Shown piece by piece: positions 52,549 to 63,389 of a DNA stretch of 64,000 nucleotides. This stretch comes from Notospermus geniculatus. Lineage: Eukaryota; Nemertea; Pilidiophora; Heteronemertea; Lineidae. A program made the translations under genes and the position numbers. The notes under the pieces were generated by a model. It did no database searches. It had not been told where the DNA came from and worked only from the letters and a program-made list of their open reading frames with translations. The stretch's first letter is position 1; each line of letters opens with the position of its first letter. The stretch is taken from the NCBI GenBank assembly GCA_002633025.1, contig NMRB01001202.1, forward strand, positions 44,418 to 108,417, in the 5' to 3' direction.

Positions 52549-53440
52549 TTTAGGCCCGTTTCCACAGAAGCGGTAGCGTAAGCGTTTTCACGCCGCGGAT
52601 CGCGCGACGCGATACGCTTTCAAATGCTTTCATTGAATTTCCATAGAGCCCTTTCCACATAAGCGGTGCGGGAACAAAGCTAACGCTTTGACCACGCAGA
52701 GTGAAACGCCTATGCTCCTTGGGGCATTTGAGCGTTGTACCGCCGCGTGATTTGCCAAGCAAGTTCAGCGTTGCATTGAGATACCTATTGCTATTACAAT
52801 GAATAAAGTGCTGTTATCATCAAGTGGCTTGGTCATTTGTCCAACAACTTCCAAACAGTCAACATGGGACGTAGCAAAGCGGACAAGAAGATTGAAAATT
52901 TGATTTTGGAGGTGGAGAAGAACCCTGCTCTGTACGACAAGGGTTCTGAATTTTTTAAAGATACATGTACAGTCAAAAAGATGATATGTGGAAAAATTGA
53001 TGTGAGCAATTCGGCATCGCTGTCCGAATCGGCCATGCTGACTGTCTGATCACGTGGTTCGTCCGCTTTGCGGCGTGGAATGCACAGTATTCCGCCTGAC
53101 GCCTTATGCTCTCCACACCAGCGAGCACTCGCCGCATACCGCCGGCACATGTCGGCGTAACATTTTTCAGAGTTCAACTGTTTTGTACTCCTACGATGTG
53201 CGCTTCACGACTGTTAGAAGTCAATGCATACAGTGGAAAAGGTCCGGAACGAAATTTGATTGGTTGGAGCCCTAATTTGGAATATAATAGGATTTCCCTT
53301 AAAAATTAAGCCATGCACTTCGACATGGTCGAGGCCTACAAAAGAAAACCACAGTAACGAGACGCGTGCACGTACAATACAACTATTGGTTCCTACCAAA
53401 TATGGCAAACAATGCTTTGAATACAAAGAAGTTAACATAA

Positions 53441-53830
53441 GCCGTGGTTACACTACATAGAAATCCCCGGGTTTTTTGACACCCGGGTCTAGCCCGGCTC
53501 TGAAAAATCCCTCCTGAGGCCCGGTGTAACGTTTTTCAGTGTTCCCCATCTACGAGTGTTCCCCTGCTATTGTCTGACGGAATAAGCCGCGACTCGACAA
53601 TGGAGGACACACAGAGAAACGTGTCGATCTATCTGCCAGTGTTTCCAGAACAATAGGGGGGAACACTGACACACGGAAACACTGAAAAACTTCACACCTC
53701 TGTGCCCGTCAACACTACTCAAATTTTGTGACGGGGACCTAAATAAAGCCCTCCAAAAACCGTTCGAACTCGGAGGGGATTATTACACCGCGTTTTTAAC
53801 AGGTGTGGACAGTAGTGTAACGAGGGCTAT
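53441..53830. mobile_element. Element with GGTTACACTACA start, shared with 16.79 kb
   Basis: CATAAGCC.TGGTTACACTACA and AAATCCCCGGGTTTTTTG occur here and at 16789-16840. Internal GAACACTG and GTGTTCCCC words recur inverted. Right boundary is uncertain. Confidence 0.5.
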
Positions 53831-54627
53831 TGTATTTTGGGCGAAAGGATTTTGTAAAATCTCCGACAGCGACCGACTGAACGACAATGTTTATATGCAG
53901 CGGGAATTCCCTTCTTCATGATTGTAATGTTTCGATACCGAACGAACAGACACGGACACGTGAATATCGTCTACCACTTTTAATGTTAATGCATCCTTTC
54001 AGTATGCTGACGAGTTTACGAATTTACTGTACAATTTGTCGGTTGACGATGGACATAGGACGAATAATCGAGATTTGATGACGATTTGACGATGATGATG
54101 ATGATTAACTATAAAACAAGAAACAGAATAAAACATTACAATACGAACGAAGAACGGAACCAGAATAAAACATTACGGTTATGAATGAAATATTCACTGG
54201 TACAAAACATCCGCACCCATGAGTGAAGCATGCCAGCCTCAGCGAGGAACAGACGCCCGCGCAAATGCTGCAGGTATTGCGCGGCCGGTATTTTTAGAAA
54301 AATTAAGTTTTCGTGACAGTGTGGCCTTTCACTGGATGAAGCTGGCATGGCTGAGACACATACCATGGCAGGTTTTCATAAGCAGTGTAATCTCATGCAA
54401 AATCTTATTGTTTTCAGTTTTTGATAATCTTTTCGATAATCTTCGTTCACAGTTGATAGTTTTCAATTTTTTTCTTGTAACTCCTTGCTCATCATCAGCT
54501 AGGCTTCATTGTCGTGAAAACGAAGAGTATCACATGAAGATTTTCTTTTCGTAACATGATATTTTTATTAGCAATGAGATATATTCAGTACGGTATGTTT
54601 TGCCATTTTGCAATTTGCCATGTTTTG

Positions 54628-54628
54628 N
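54628..54628. other. Ambiguous base (n)
   Basis: The only non-ACGT character, placed just before a run of eight Cs. It suggests an assembly or base-calling problem in the homopolymer. Confidence 0.95.
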
Positions 54629-55538
54629 CCCCCCCCATATATTTGAAAATAAATGTAAAGGCATAAGAGGAACCCAGAAATAAAACGATGTTGCGATACT
54701 TTTGTGCAGTGTGTGATCATACATGATCACACAAGGTCTTTTAAAGGGTACGACACGTGATCATACATGATCACACAGTCTTTTTAAAGGCTACGACACG
54801 TGATCGTTGGCAATACGCTGCCGTGCGCTATGCATAAGTTAGACTCGCGTTTGACATACGTTGTGAACGTCGGCAACCCGCTACGCATTCGTTGGTATAA
54901 GTTATCTATAAGTTGTCGAAACGTTCTATATAAGTTACTACTACGTTATGTATACGTCGAACTCGTTACAAATACGCTATGTATACGCCCAAAATTGAAA
55001 AAAAAGTCGACAGTTCAACGTATGCCATCAAAATGATCACGTCGGGCATACGCTGGCTAAATCGTCAAGGTGTGACAGGGCCATGTTTAGAACAATTTAA
55101 GCATATTGGTAATCTGACGTTCGATCTGACGACTTCAAAAAATGCATTTGAAAGGGTGATAAATTCACAGTAGAGGCCTCCTGTGCATGTCCAGATTGAC
55201 TACTTCCGGTCTTCAATAATATTCTATTGGCTCTGCCGTGGAGGTAGGCGTCGACTGAGCCGATTTAGCTACGTCACCGTACTGTTTTTAGGAAGCACTT
55301 TCTCCATGTTGTGGCCGTTCTCCGAAAGGTGGCGCCTCTATAGCAAATTTCCTTCCTAACAGTCGTGGCTTGCATTCGCCAGCAATTCAGCCAATCACAA
55401 GTCGCCACATCATTCAACAACACAGACAGGGAGTGTATACAATCATGTACATTAGGTCGGCTGATTCGAGAGTCTGCGTGTGTGGGTTTACACTTCGGAC
55501 AATAACAGTAAACGAGCGGTCAGGGGTAGGCGCAAAGA

Positions 55539-55566
55539 AACTCCGCTAGCGCTAGCGGAGTTTCTA
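55539..55566. repeat. Perfect 28-bp palindrome
   Basis: GAAACTCCGCTAGC and its exact complement. The unit 1 counterpart at 38626-38653 has one mismatch (CTCCT for CTCCG). Confidence 0.7.
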
Positions 55567-56427
55567 TGCGGCCACCCCAGGGCTGCCGGCACTCACTGAC
55601 GCCGCCAACCGGCGTAGCGTATTTCGGCGGGCGACGGCGTCAGAGGTGTTAATCCGCCTTTAGATTCAGATATAAAATAACCTTTGCAGTATCTTTGGAA
55701 ACTTCGAGGTCATGTTATCTCACCGAATGCTTCCAGTCGTTTCTATTTACACCAAAGTTTTCCTAAACCAAATTAACACGGCTATGTATCGAAATGACGT
55801 CATGAAAATCACACAAAACATTGCTGTCATGTGGTCAAGGGAAATGGACAATCCGCCCGTGAAGGATGTTTGTTTGGTGCAAGACCCTATTGGGGGTCTC
55901 TTTTTGCTGCTCAACGATGGGCAAAGTCATTAAAACGCTGTGATGAGTTGCAATATCATGTTCATCAGTCATGTAATTTTGAAAATTACAATATGTTAAG
56001 GAAATAAAAGTATGGATTATAGCCATAATCGCATCCGTAGTGTGTGTTACGTAATGTGCACGTTACGTAATCGTCAATGGTAATATTTATCGGAAAAGCC
56101 CGCCGGAAATCAAACTTCAGAGAATGAACGGTGCATGGGACGTTAAAACACATCACAATCATGTGCAGCTAGTCGAAATAGATCTACTGTTGATGCATTT
56201 AATTTTATAGACTTTGTTGTCCACCTAATGTTTGCAGAGGAGCTTAGCCGACGAACAAATCAATTTCGTTGTTGTTGTAATTCATTTATTATAAAACTAA
56301 AGATAAAAGTACAAAAGGGCTAACGCCGAGGCAGGCGATATCCAGAACTTGTCAAATCCATCCTGATGGGACACTGGCTTTAGATATCGGACTTACCGAG
56401 ATGACAATCCTTTTGGCCTACAAAATG

Positions 56428-56886
56428 CATCTTGTCCAAACAAGGCTATCGACTGCGTCTTTAGCCTTGTCCGAATCATGTCATCTTTCGCGTTCATGCA
56501 TAAATTATTAGGGAGTTTTCGCAAAGCCCCCGAAACGCCAACGCGAACGCCAAACCCATTGTTCGATGCCACGAAAAGCGCACCGAACAAAAGGATAGAC
56601 GTTCGCGTTGGCGTTTTGGGGGCTTTGCGAAAACTCCCTATTAATGAACCTGACCCCCACTTGACACCGTTTCCGAGACAATCAGAACTCGTGAAGCAAA
56701 TCACCGTTGGGCACTTTCTCTTCTCTTCACGCTCGCATTTGTAACACGGATTTTGATTGGCACGTCGATTTTCCATCGCACACCGGTGATTGGCTGAGGC
56801 TCTCACCTCCTCAGAAACGGAAAATGTGGTGGATTCAAACCAGGCTAGATGGGCGTCAGGCAAGATAGACTGGTGAGAACCAGATG
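56428..56886. mobile_element. hAT-like element, second copy, with nested MITE
   Basis: Inverted relative of 9682-10013, flanked by the 8-bp duplication ACAAAATG (56420-56427 and 56887-56894). Unit 1 keeps the empty site CTACAAAATGCCACTC near 40348-40363. A MITE with GGGAGTTTTCGCAAAGCCCC arms is nested at 56508-56643. Confidence 0.88.
56508..56643. mobile_element. Nested MITE inside the hAT-like element
   Basis: TAGGGAGTTTTCGCAAAGCC is mirrored by GGCTTTGCGAAAACTCCCTA. The 9.7-kb copy of the host element lacks it. A degenerate relative is at 15696-15825. Confidence 0.85.
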
Positions 56887-57336
56887 ACAAAATGCCACTC
56901 GTGCAGATGACGTAGATTTTTTTAAACACTCAAATTATTAAAGGAATAATTAATTGGAAATCGTCTGGCAGCGAAAAGGAATTTTAGGCCATCGTAATCG
57001 CTTTCCTGCTCCAACAATAAGTAATCCTGATAGTTGGGCCTAATAACCAAAATGCATGTAGTAAATCACTCCACAAACCCGAAAACTATCGAAGTCGACA
57101 GACAACAGTGATACCAGGAAACTCCGCAGCCATGACAGTCGGTGCGAGACACTTCGATTTTCAGGGAAACGAAGGTACTGATGAATCGAATTTGCATGAA
57201 ATGTGATTTGACCAAGGAGCTGTCTGTCAGGCGCAAGGCCTACTGATACACATTGATCGGCAATGATAAAGACATAAAACTAAAAATTGTTTTCCTGAGA
57301 GGTAGAGTATTCAGATTAATCAATAGCGGACATTAA

Positions 57337-57575
57337 AGGAGTTAGACGCCGAAGTTGTAAACAAGCTGGTTTGTTTACAAATATGGTCGGCAAACTAGTT
57401 TTATTCCTTCGTGCAGGTGGCAGCACCCGTGATCGTTAGACTGGTTCCCGGTCCGATGCAACTCACTCACGATATTCACGTCAGTACATATCACCGACAA
57501 TAGGTGGCAGCACAGCAGGCGTCCGTGGATAGAGAACCAGTGAGTGAATGTTTACAACTTCGGCGTCTAACTCCT
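57337..57575. mobile_element. piggyBac-type MITE with TTAA target
   Basis: AGGAGTTAGACGCCGAAGTT is mirrored by AACTTCGGCGTCTAACTCCT, flanked by TTAA at 57333-57336 and 57576-57579. Unit 1 has the empty site CATTAAGTTACC at about 40794. TTAA duplication is the hallmark of piggyBac transposition. Confidence 0.88.
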
Positions 57576-57769
57576 TTAAGATATCGTTTTTTAATTATGG
57601 TAATTTAATGATTCTTAAAATCTATTCTGTGTCAATTTCAACTCAACAGAAGAATCGATTATCAAACTCCAGTGCCAATGCAATGAAATTACATTTATAG
57701 TTTCCCGTCACCACCCGCATTTGCCCCTCATTAAAAAAATCGTTATTCCAAAAATTAATTGTTTTCTTC

Positions 57770-58757
57770 TTCTCAGCCTCATCCTCCCACAGCAGGGGTT
57801 TTTACCTCGCTCCTCTTCATCCACTCACACAAACCCCTGCTGAAATATATGTAGAACATCCAGTGAATCTGGTGCGGCTTTCCATAATCCAGTTGCTCTC
57901 CCTCTATTTTCGTGGTTTTGGTACTTTTGTGGTTTTACCCTATTTTATCATAGCAGTCTTGTATCGAGAAATCGCTAACTTATGTCTTTTCAAAATTGAT
58001 TGAATATTATCCCGGTGGTTCTATATAAATAAGATTACTGTCATTTTTGCCCTGAAGCCTCGCTGCGCGAGGCGAGGCATATGAGTGATGCAGTGTAGGC
58101 CTGTAGGTATTTGTTTGACCGTTTTTTAATTAGATTCGTTTAGACAATAGAGTGAATGATGCATAGGCCTATTTGTCGAGGATGACTGAACGGTCTATTG
58201 TTCCCCAGGCCTAGCTGGCTACGTAGTGCACATTAGAACCTTTTTTTCTTGCAGGATCGTTCATGTAGGCCCATGCTCAGACCGAGTTGAATTTTCCTAG
58301 CTGGCTACGTAGTGCACATTAAAACCTTTTTTTCTTGCAGGATCGTTCATGTAGGCCCATGCTCAGACCGAGTTGAATTTTACTGATCAACTGTTCGATT
58401 TGGCCATGTTGACAGGATGCAGATACAGTCAGCCTCGTAATATCAGGATGACCCAGATTCATGGTGTAGGTGACATGAGTCCTACTTTGTATCTGGTTAT
58501 CAGCACTGGCAGGTCACTGGATAGATGGCAGGAGTAGTAACTTGAAAGCTCACAGCTCTACTTTATATAGTAGGGGGATAATTATTTAGAATTCACACCC
58601 TAGAAATGCTCCACTCTGAGTGGGCAATGGATTTCTGACCACCTCGTGCTTGGCTGGGAGGCCCAATTTCACAGGGCTTCGTGTGCGAGTGTATGAAGAG
58701 GAACGAGACCAAAGCCCTGCTGTGGGAGGATGTCTCACAGAAACAGAGTCGTCGAGA
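57770..58757. mobile_element. TIR element with CCTCCCACAGCAGGG arms
   Basis: CATCCTCCCACAGCAGGG is mirrored by CCCTGCTGTGGGAGGATG; outer TTCTTCTC ends mirror GAGAAGAA. Unit 1 homology stops at its left edge. Contains an 86-bp tandem duplication at 58210-58381. Confidence 0.7.
58210..58381 (+). repeat. 86-bp tandem duplication, two copies
   Basis: CCTAGCTGGCTACGTAGTGC starts at 58210 and again at 58296. The copies differ at one base (ATTAGAACC/ATTAAAACC), so the duplication is recent. Confidence 0.85.
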
Positions 58758-59209
58758 AGAAACACATTACTAAATAAATATCTCTTTTAGCTAGCCAGAT
58801 AAATATCTTACAAGAAAAGCACACCACACCCTGTGACCATTATGATAGGAATTGAAGCATCAAATTAAACTGGAACAACTGACCATTATTAATTCGTATT
58901 TCTAGAGGTAATTCCAAATAGAAAAATTTCGTGTGTAAACTCTCCGCATCAAGACACAAGAATATGTGACCCGGCACAGCAAAATGAGTCGGAAGTCGCA
59001 CAGAAGAAGGCCGAAGGTGGAACCAGACAGCAACCACAGAAATCGACCAAGTCAAATTTCACAATGGGCAGACAATCCTGAAATCAGCGAACCGTTGGTG
59101 TCACCTTGGACATGTTGGGTCTTCTTATGTGCGCATTCCGACTCATTTTGTCGTGCCGGGTCACATATGGAATATTTCGATTTTTACAATGATTTTTCTA
59201 AAAGAAATA

Positions 59210-59715
59210 GGGTAATTGCATTGCTATACTGCAGAGTATCGTGCATGATGTACCGGTACTACTGTAATGTAGACTACCATGAGAGCTATACTACTATAAT
59301 GTTGAATACCTTGACAGATATACTACTATACTGTAGAATACCATGAGAATACATGTACTACTATTCTGTAGAACACCATGAGAGATATACGACTATACTG
59401 TAGAATATCTTGAGAGACATACTATACTATACTGTAGAATACCGCAAAAGATATTCTCTTTCCTGTAGAATACCGTGAGAGATGTACTATCTATACTCTG
59501 TAGAATTACCGTGAGGGATATGCTCCTCATCTACTGTTAAACAGTACCGTGAGATATACTATGCAGAATACGGTGAGAGACGGACTACTGTACTGTGGAA
59601 TACCGTGGGAAATATATTACTGTACTGTAGAATACCGTGAGTGATATACAACTCCACAGTAGATTACCGAGAGAGGTATACTGCTACACTGTAGATTATC
59701 GTGAGAAATGCTTAA
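59210..59715 (+). repeat. Minisatellite array, TAGAATACCGTGAGAGAT type
   Basis: About 14-15 imperfect units of roughly 32-36 bp with ACTGTAGAATACC and GAGAGATATACTA words. The last units match the right part of the split array at 45888-45965 (GTAGATTATCGTGAGAAATG). Confidence 0.85.
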
Positions 59716-59937
59716 AGCTGCGTTTAGCTGTCACGCGGTAAGCGGAATGCGGATCGCAGAAACGGAATGCGGTATACGGAACGCGGTAAATATTCCGCGT
59801 GTTTCATTTATCTGCATGCGGTATCATTTCTCTTTTTGTAGGCATTGCGGAGGTTTGATCCGTCCCTGTCCAATCACGGTGCTCCATATGGCGCGGATTT
59901 TTATTCCGCGCGGAAAAATCGCTACACCAAGTGATGC

Positions 59938-60076
59938 GAAGGCATATAATTGTGTGAAACAAAATGTGAAAAATTTGAGGGTCCGTCGGATGGGACTAAA
60001 AGCCGTGGTCCCTTGTACCTGAGTGTCTATGCCAGGGCAAGTAAAAGACCCCACACAGGTGGACTGTAGCCTGTAG
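59938..60076 (+). mobile_element. SINE fragment in unit 3, head and tail missing
   Basis: Begins at the GAAGGCATATAATTG linker just after the tRNA head and stops in CCTGTAGCCTAC. The body matches the other copies. Confidence 0.75.
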
Positions 60077-60450
60077 CCTACGAAATAATTGTAAATAAAA
60101 CCGACTTTTCTTTCTGACGTCACGGTTTAATAGGGAGGTTTAGAAATCAAACAATAAACTTAACCGTTAACGACAACGTTATTCTTGTACCGAAAATGCA
60201 ATATAAAATATGGTGTTAATGTGTAGTATGAAAACTAACGTTGTCGTAAAGTTTACGTTTATCGTTTTGTTTCTAAACCTCCCTATTGACTGGGACAAAG
60301 CATTTCAGTTTTCGCTGTGAAGGTGGATCATCAAATCTATATTGGAATGATCATCTTTGAAACAAAAGCTGCTCAAACTACCAGAAGAACAGTATTTTAC
60401 CAAAAAAGCCGATAAAGCGTTGTCCGTGGCACTCGCTTCATCTTAATATG

Positions 60451-60583
60451 GAGGTTTCGAAATCAAACGATAAACGTAAACGTTAGCGACAACTTTATTT
60501 TTGTACCGAAAATGCAATGCATGTAGTATGAAAAATAACGTTGTTGTAAAGTTTTGGTTTATCGTTTTATTTCGAAACCTCCC
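60451..60583. mobile_element. GGAGGTTTCGAAATC MITE abutting ORF B of unit 3
   Basis: GGAGGTTTCGAAATCAAACG is mirrored by GTTTTATTTCGAAACCTCC. It is the second such copy in unit 3, after 60135-60284. Its right end supplies the new stop codon and part of the last codons of ORF B. Confidence 0.75.
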
Positions 60584-61900
60584 CAATATAAACAATAAAC
60601 TGTTGAGAGTAAACGTCTACAAATTTAAAACCTTTCCTTCTGTTGGGATGGAAAGAAAAAAGCCTCACTATTTTACCATTCGGAGTGAATCTTGCGCTAA
60701 CGGTGCCTACATTTATGATCCTGTGTAGCTTAGAAGTAAATAAAATCATCATCGGTTTCAAAGACCTGGTCGCGAACAAGGGTTTTAACGTCTGACAGTT
60801 TAAATCGTAACCCAAAAATGTCATTTTTTTGTAAGCCCCATTTCTTTGGTTGAAACACTCAAAATATCTTTGGTGCTGTTGACTCCATAGTGAAAATTGC
60901 TGGTGGCCATAACTATAGGGTGATTTAGCCCCAAGTATCTGACCCACATACCCGTTTTTCGATCGAAAAAGAAAGAAATCAGGTTCCGTTGAGTGACAAT
61001 CAAGGATCACGTCACTATCAACTGTGAACACTCCAAGTATAATCTTGTTACATGCATGCGGGAATTTGAGGACCACCGCATCTGACAAAACGACTGATTT
61101 ACTTGATTTAACGAATGACGTCGTGTAGACAGTTGCTGTGGCGCTCTCCGGGAAATCATACCTGCACATGATCATGACTTTGTCTTTTTCAACTTCTGGA
61201 CTATATGTTCTCGATGACTGACTGCACCGGTCAAATTTCGGTATCTTCATCGTAAACTCGACTGTTTGATTAAATATGTTGAGAAGATGAAATGTAGTTT
61301 TTCGTGCCTGCCCGAAAGTGTGAAAAATCAAAAACCTTCTATCACATTGACTCTGAATTGAAAATAGTTGATACGAAGATGGATATTTCACCGAGTGACA
61401 AAGTTGAAATGTGTTATTTTTAAGATTATAGAGTCTGGCAGTGTTCGGGTATATACCACTCTTTGTAATAATTACTAAATATCCAAAACGCCTGTCATAC
61501 CGCCACTTATCCCGATTAGCGCGAAACTTGAAAGGCGGTTTAAAGGACCACAGTATTGCTTCCCAATCCTGCGTTACACCTACCCGCGTTAAGGGGGAGA
61601 CCTCTATTAACGACTTGGTAAACTACCGCATGCAACTAGTCTCGCGCAGCCAGCCGTTTCGTTCCGCAGTACTGCTACACAAACTTGTTCGATCCCCAGC
61701 GGCTGGGTGACCGAGACTGTAATCATACATTCTCCAACACTGGGGCGAAAGGCTTAACTACAGTATTGGAGCATGGTGCCGGTGGCGCCGGCTGTCGACA
61801 GAAAGATGCAATACAGTGGTCCTTTAAGCGTCGTCCTGGCAATTCGTTTGTATAATATCTTACTTTCCAGTTGCTTGAGGAACAAACCGATAATTTCATA
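60567..61900 (-). pseudogene. ORF B, unit 3, split by a TTAA-flanked element
   Basis: The body is open from about 61540 to 60567. A 280-bp element (61544-61823) plus its 4-bp target duplication adds 284 bp and breaks the N-terminal part, whose remainder lies at 61824-61900. At the other end the normal stop after YSQQ is gone; the frame runs 11 residues (FIVYIGEVSK last) into an adjacent repeat before stopping. Confidence 0.7.
61544..61823. mobile_element. piggyBac-type MITE inside ORF B of unit 3
   Basis: AGGACCACAGTATTGC is mirrored by GCAATACAGTGGTCCT, flanked by TTAA at 61540-61543 and 61824-61827. Units 1 and 2 keep the empty site (GCGGTTTAAGCGTCG and GCGGATTAAGCGTCG). Confidence 0.9.
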
Positions 61901-62104
61901 AGTAACATGTTATGGAAAAACGAAGACTTTCCAAAGAATTCGTGAAATGTCACAATATCGTCGGTAAAGTATTTCACTAAATATATGATTACTGAATAAA
62001 TTAGTATTTTTTGTTACTAAATCGAACTTGCTGTACATAAAGCAACCTTTACATGATGACTTCATAAGCGTTGCCACTTCAAGCAACTGTCATTGACTGG
62101 CTCA

Positions 62105-63065
62105 CTAAGATGTGTCTGCTGTATGAATATACACTTCGTTCAGCACTAGAATCCCATTTGCTAACCTCCGGCTAATTTCATACACGTTGCCGGTTGCGTC
62201 ATATCCAAAATCACGACTATCGTGAAAACTGTGAAACTCTACAACAGACTGCGTAAGGAACCTCCCCGTGTCCCCAGAGTAAAGTCTATTGCTCCCGGCC
62301 TGAATAATCGGATCAAAATTGAAGCCTATGAATCGTGTCTCGCATTTCTCGTCGTGGCAGGTTGTGTATCTAAAAGGCGAACCTGGATAACCATCAAGTA
62401 GCGCAGCAAAATCCATTTTGTATTTTGCAACAAAACGATTTAAATAAATTCTAGCTGCCTTTTTGTGAAATAAAGTAATCATTAAAAATATTTTTGTAAG
62501 GGACTTAAAACATAGAAAGAAGTTTGAAATTATCGTAGCGGCATCACAATATCGAATAGGCAACAGCGCCCCGTCCTGGAAGCACATTTGTCCGAATCGG
62601 TCTGGCACGTCATACGTCATCAATAACACCCCACTTAGTTTCATTAATGCATATTTCTTCCACACAAATAACAAAAGACTTCCAGTCCTGATAATATCCG
62701 CTAAGTTTTTTCCCAGTGAGTTTTTGATGTACGAGTTTTCCTTTTCGCTGATGTGTATGGAAACAAACTTCTTGGTGCTGAGGTCGAAGGCGAAAATATT
62801 TGGCTCATGAATTGGGGCGGCAAAAAATACAAAATTCTGATATCTGTTCAAAATTTCGTAGCTCTCTGGTAGCCTATTCTTTTTGGAAAACCATATATTA
62901 ACTGCTAATGACATACTCAAGTGTTGTTTTGTTGAATTCAAATATCAGGAAATTGTCTTCCGACACAGCAAGAAGGAAACTTTTCTGATAGCCAAACATA
63001 TGTTGAACCCTATTCTTTTCTTCCGGAATTGGCGGTACTATGCGAGCTTTACGTGTTGAGCTCAT
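62105..63065 (-). pseudogene. ORF A, unit 3, nearly intact
   Basis: ATG at 63065 (MSSTRKARIVPPIP) and TAG at 62105. Open over 62941-62105 and 63098-62898, with a single one-base indel near 62910 between them, compared with unit 2. It has six Ts where units 1 and 2 have seven, which keeps LADIIRTGSLLLFVWKKYAL in frame. It is the best single template for the family, although still interrupted. Confidence 0.7.
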
Positions 63066-63389
63066 CCCCAGAACCTTCGCTATAAAATTGAATGTCATCT
63101 AACGTGGAGTGTGAAGTCAACGTTCTGTGTGCATTTCGGGGAACAGCAACAGTTCCATGTAATGTAACTTAAAGATAATGTATCACAGGTATTTTCGCGG
63201 GCCACGAAAATCATCATTTGTTTGCGTTTTGTTTGTTCGTGTGTAGTCTCTCTTTGTCTTATGAGTAATTTGTTGGTGCCTTTGTCCCTCTAGAAATTAT
63301 TGATAGAATAGCGAATCAAAATGACGATTGGGAGATGCCTCTACTGGCCTTTTAAAAATGGTGATATTTAGATACCTACCCTGATAACA

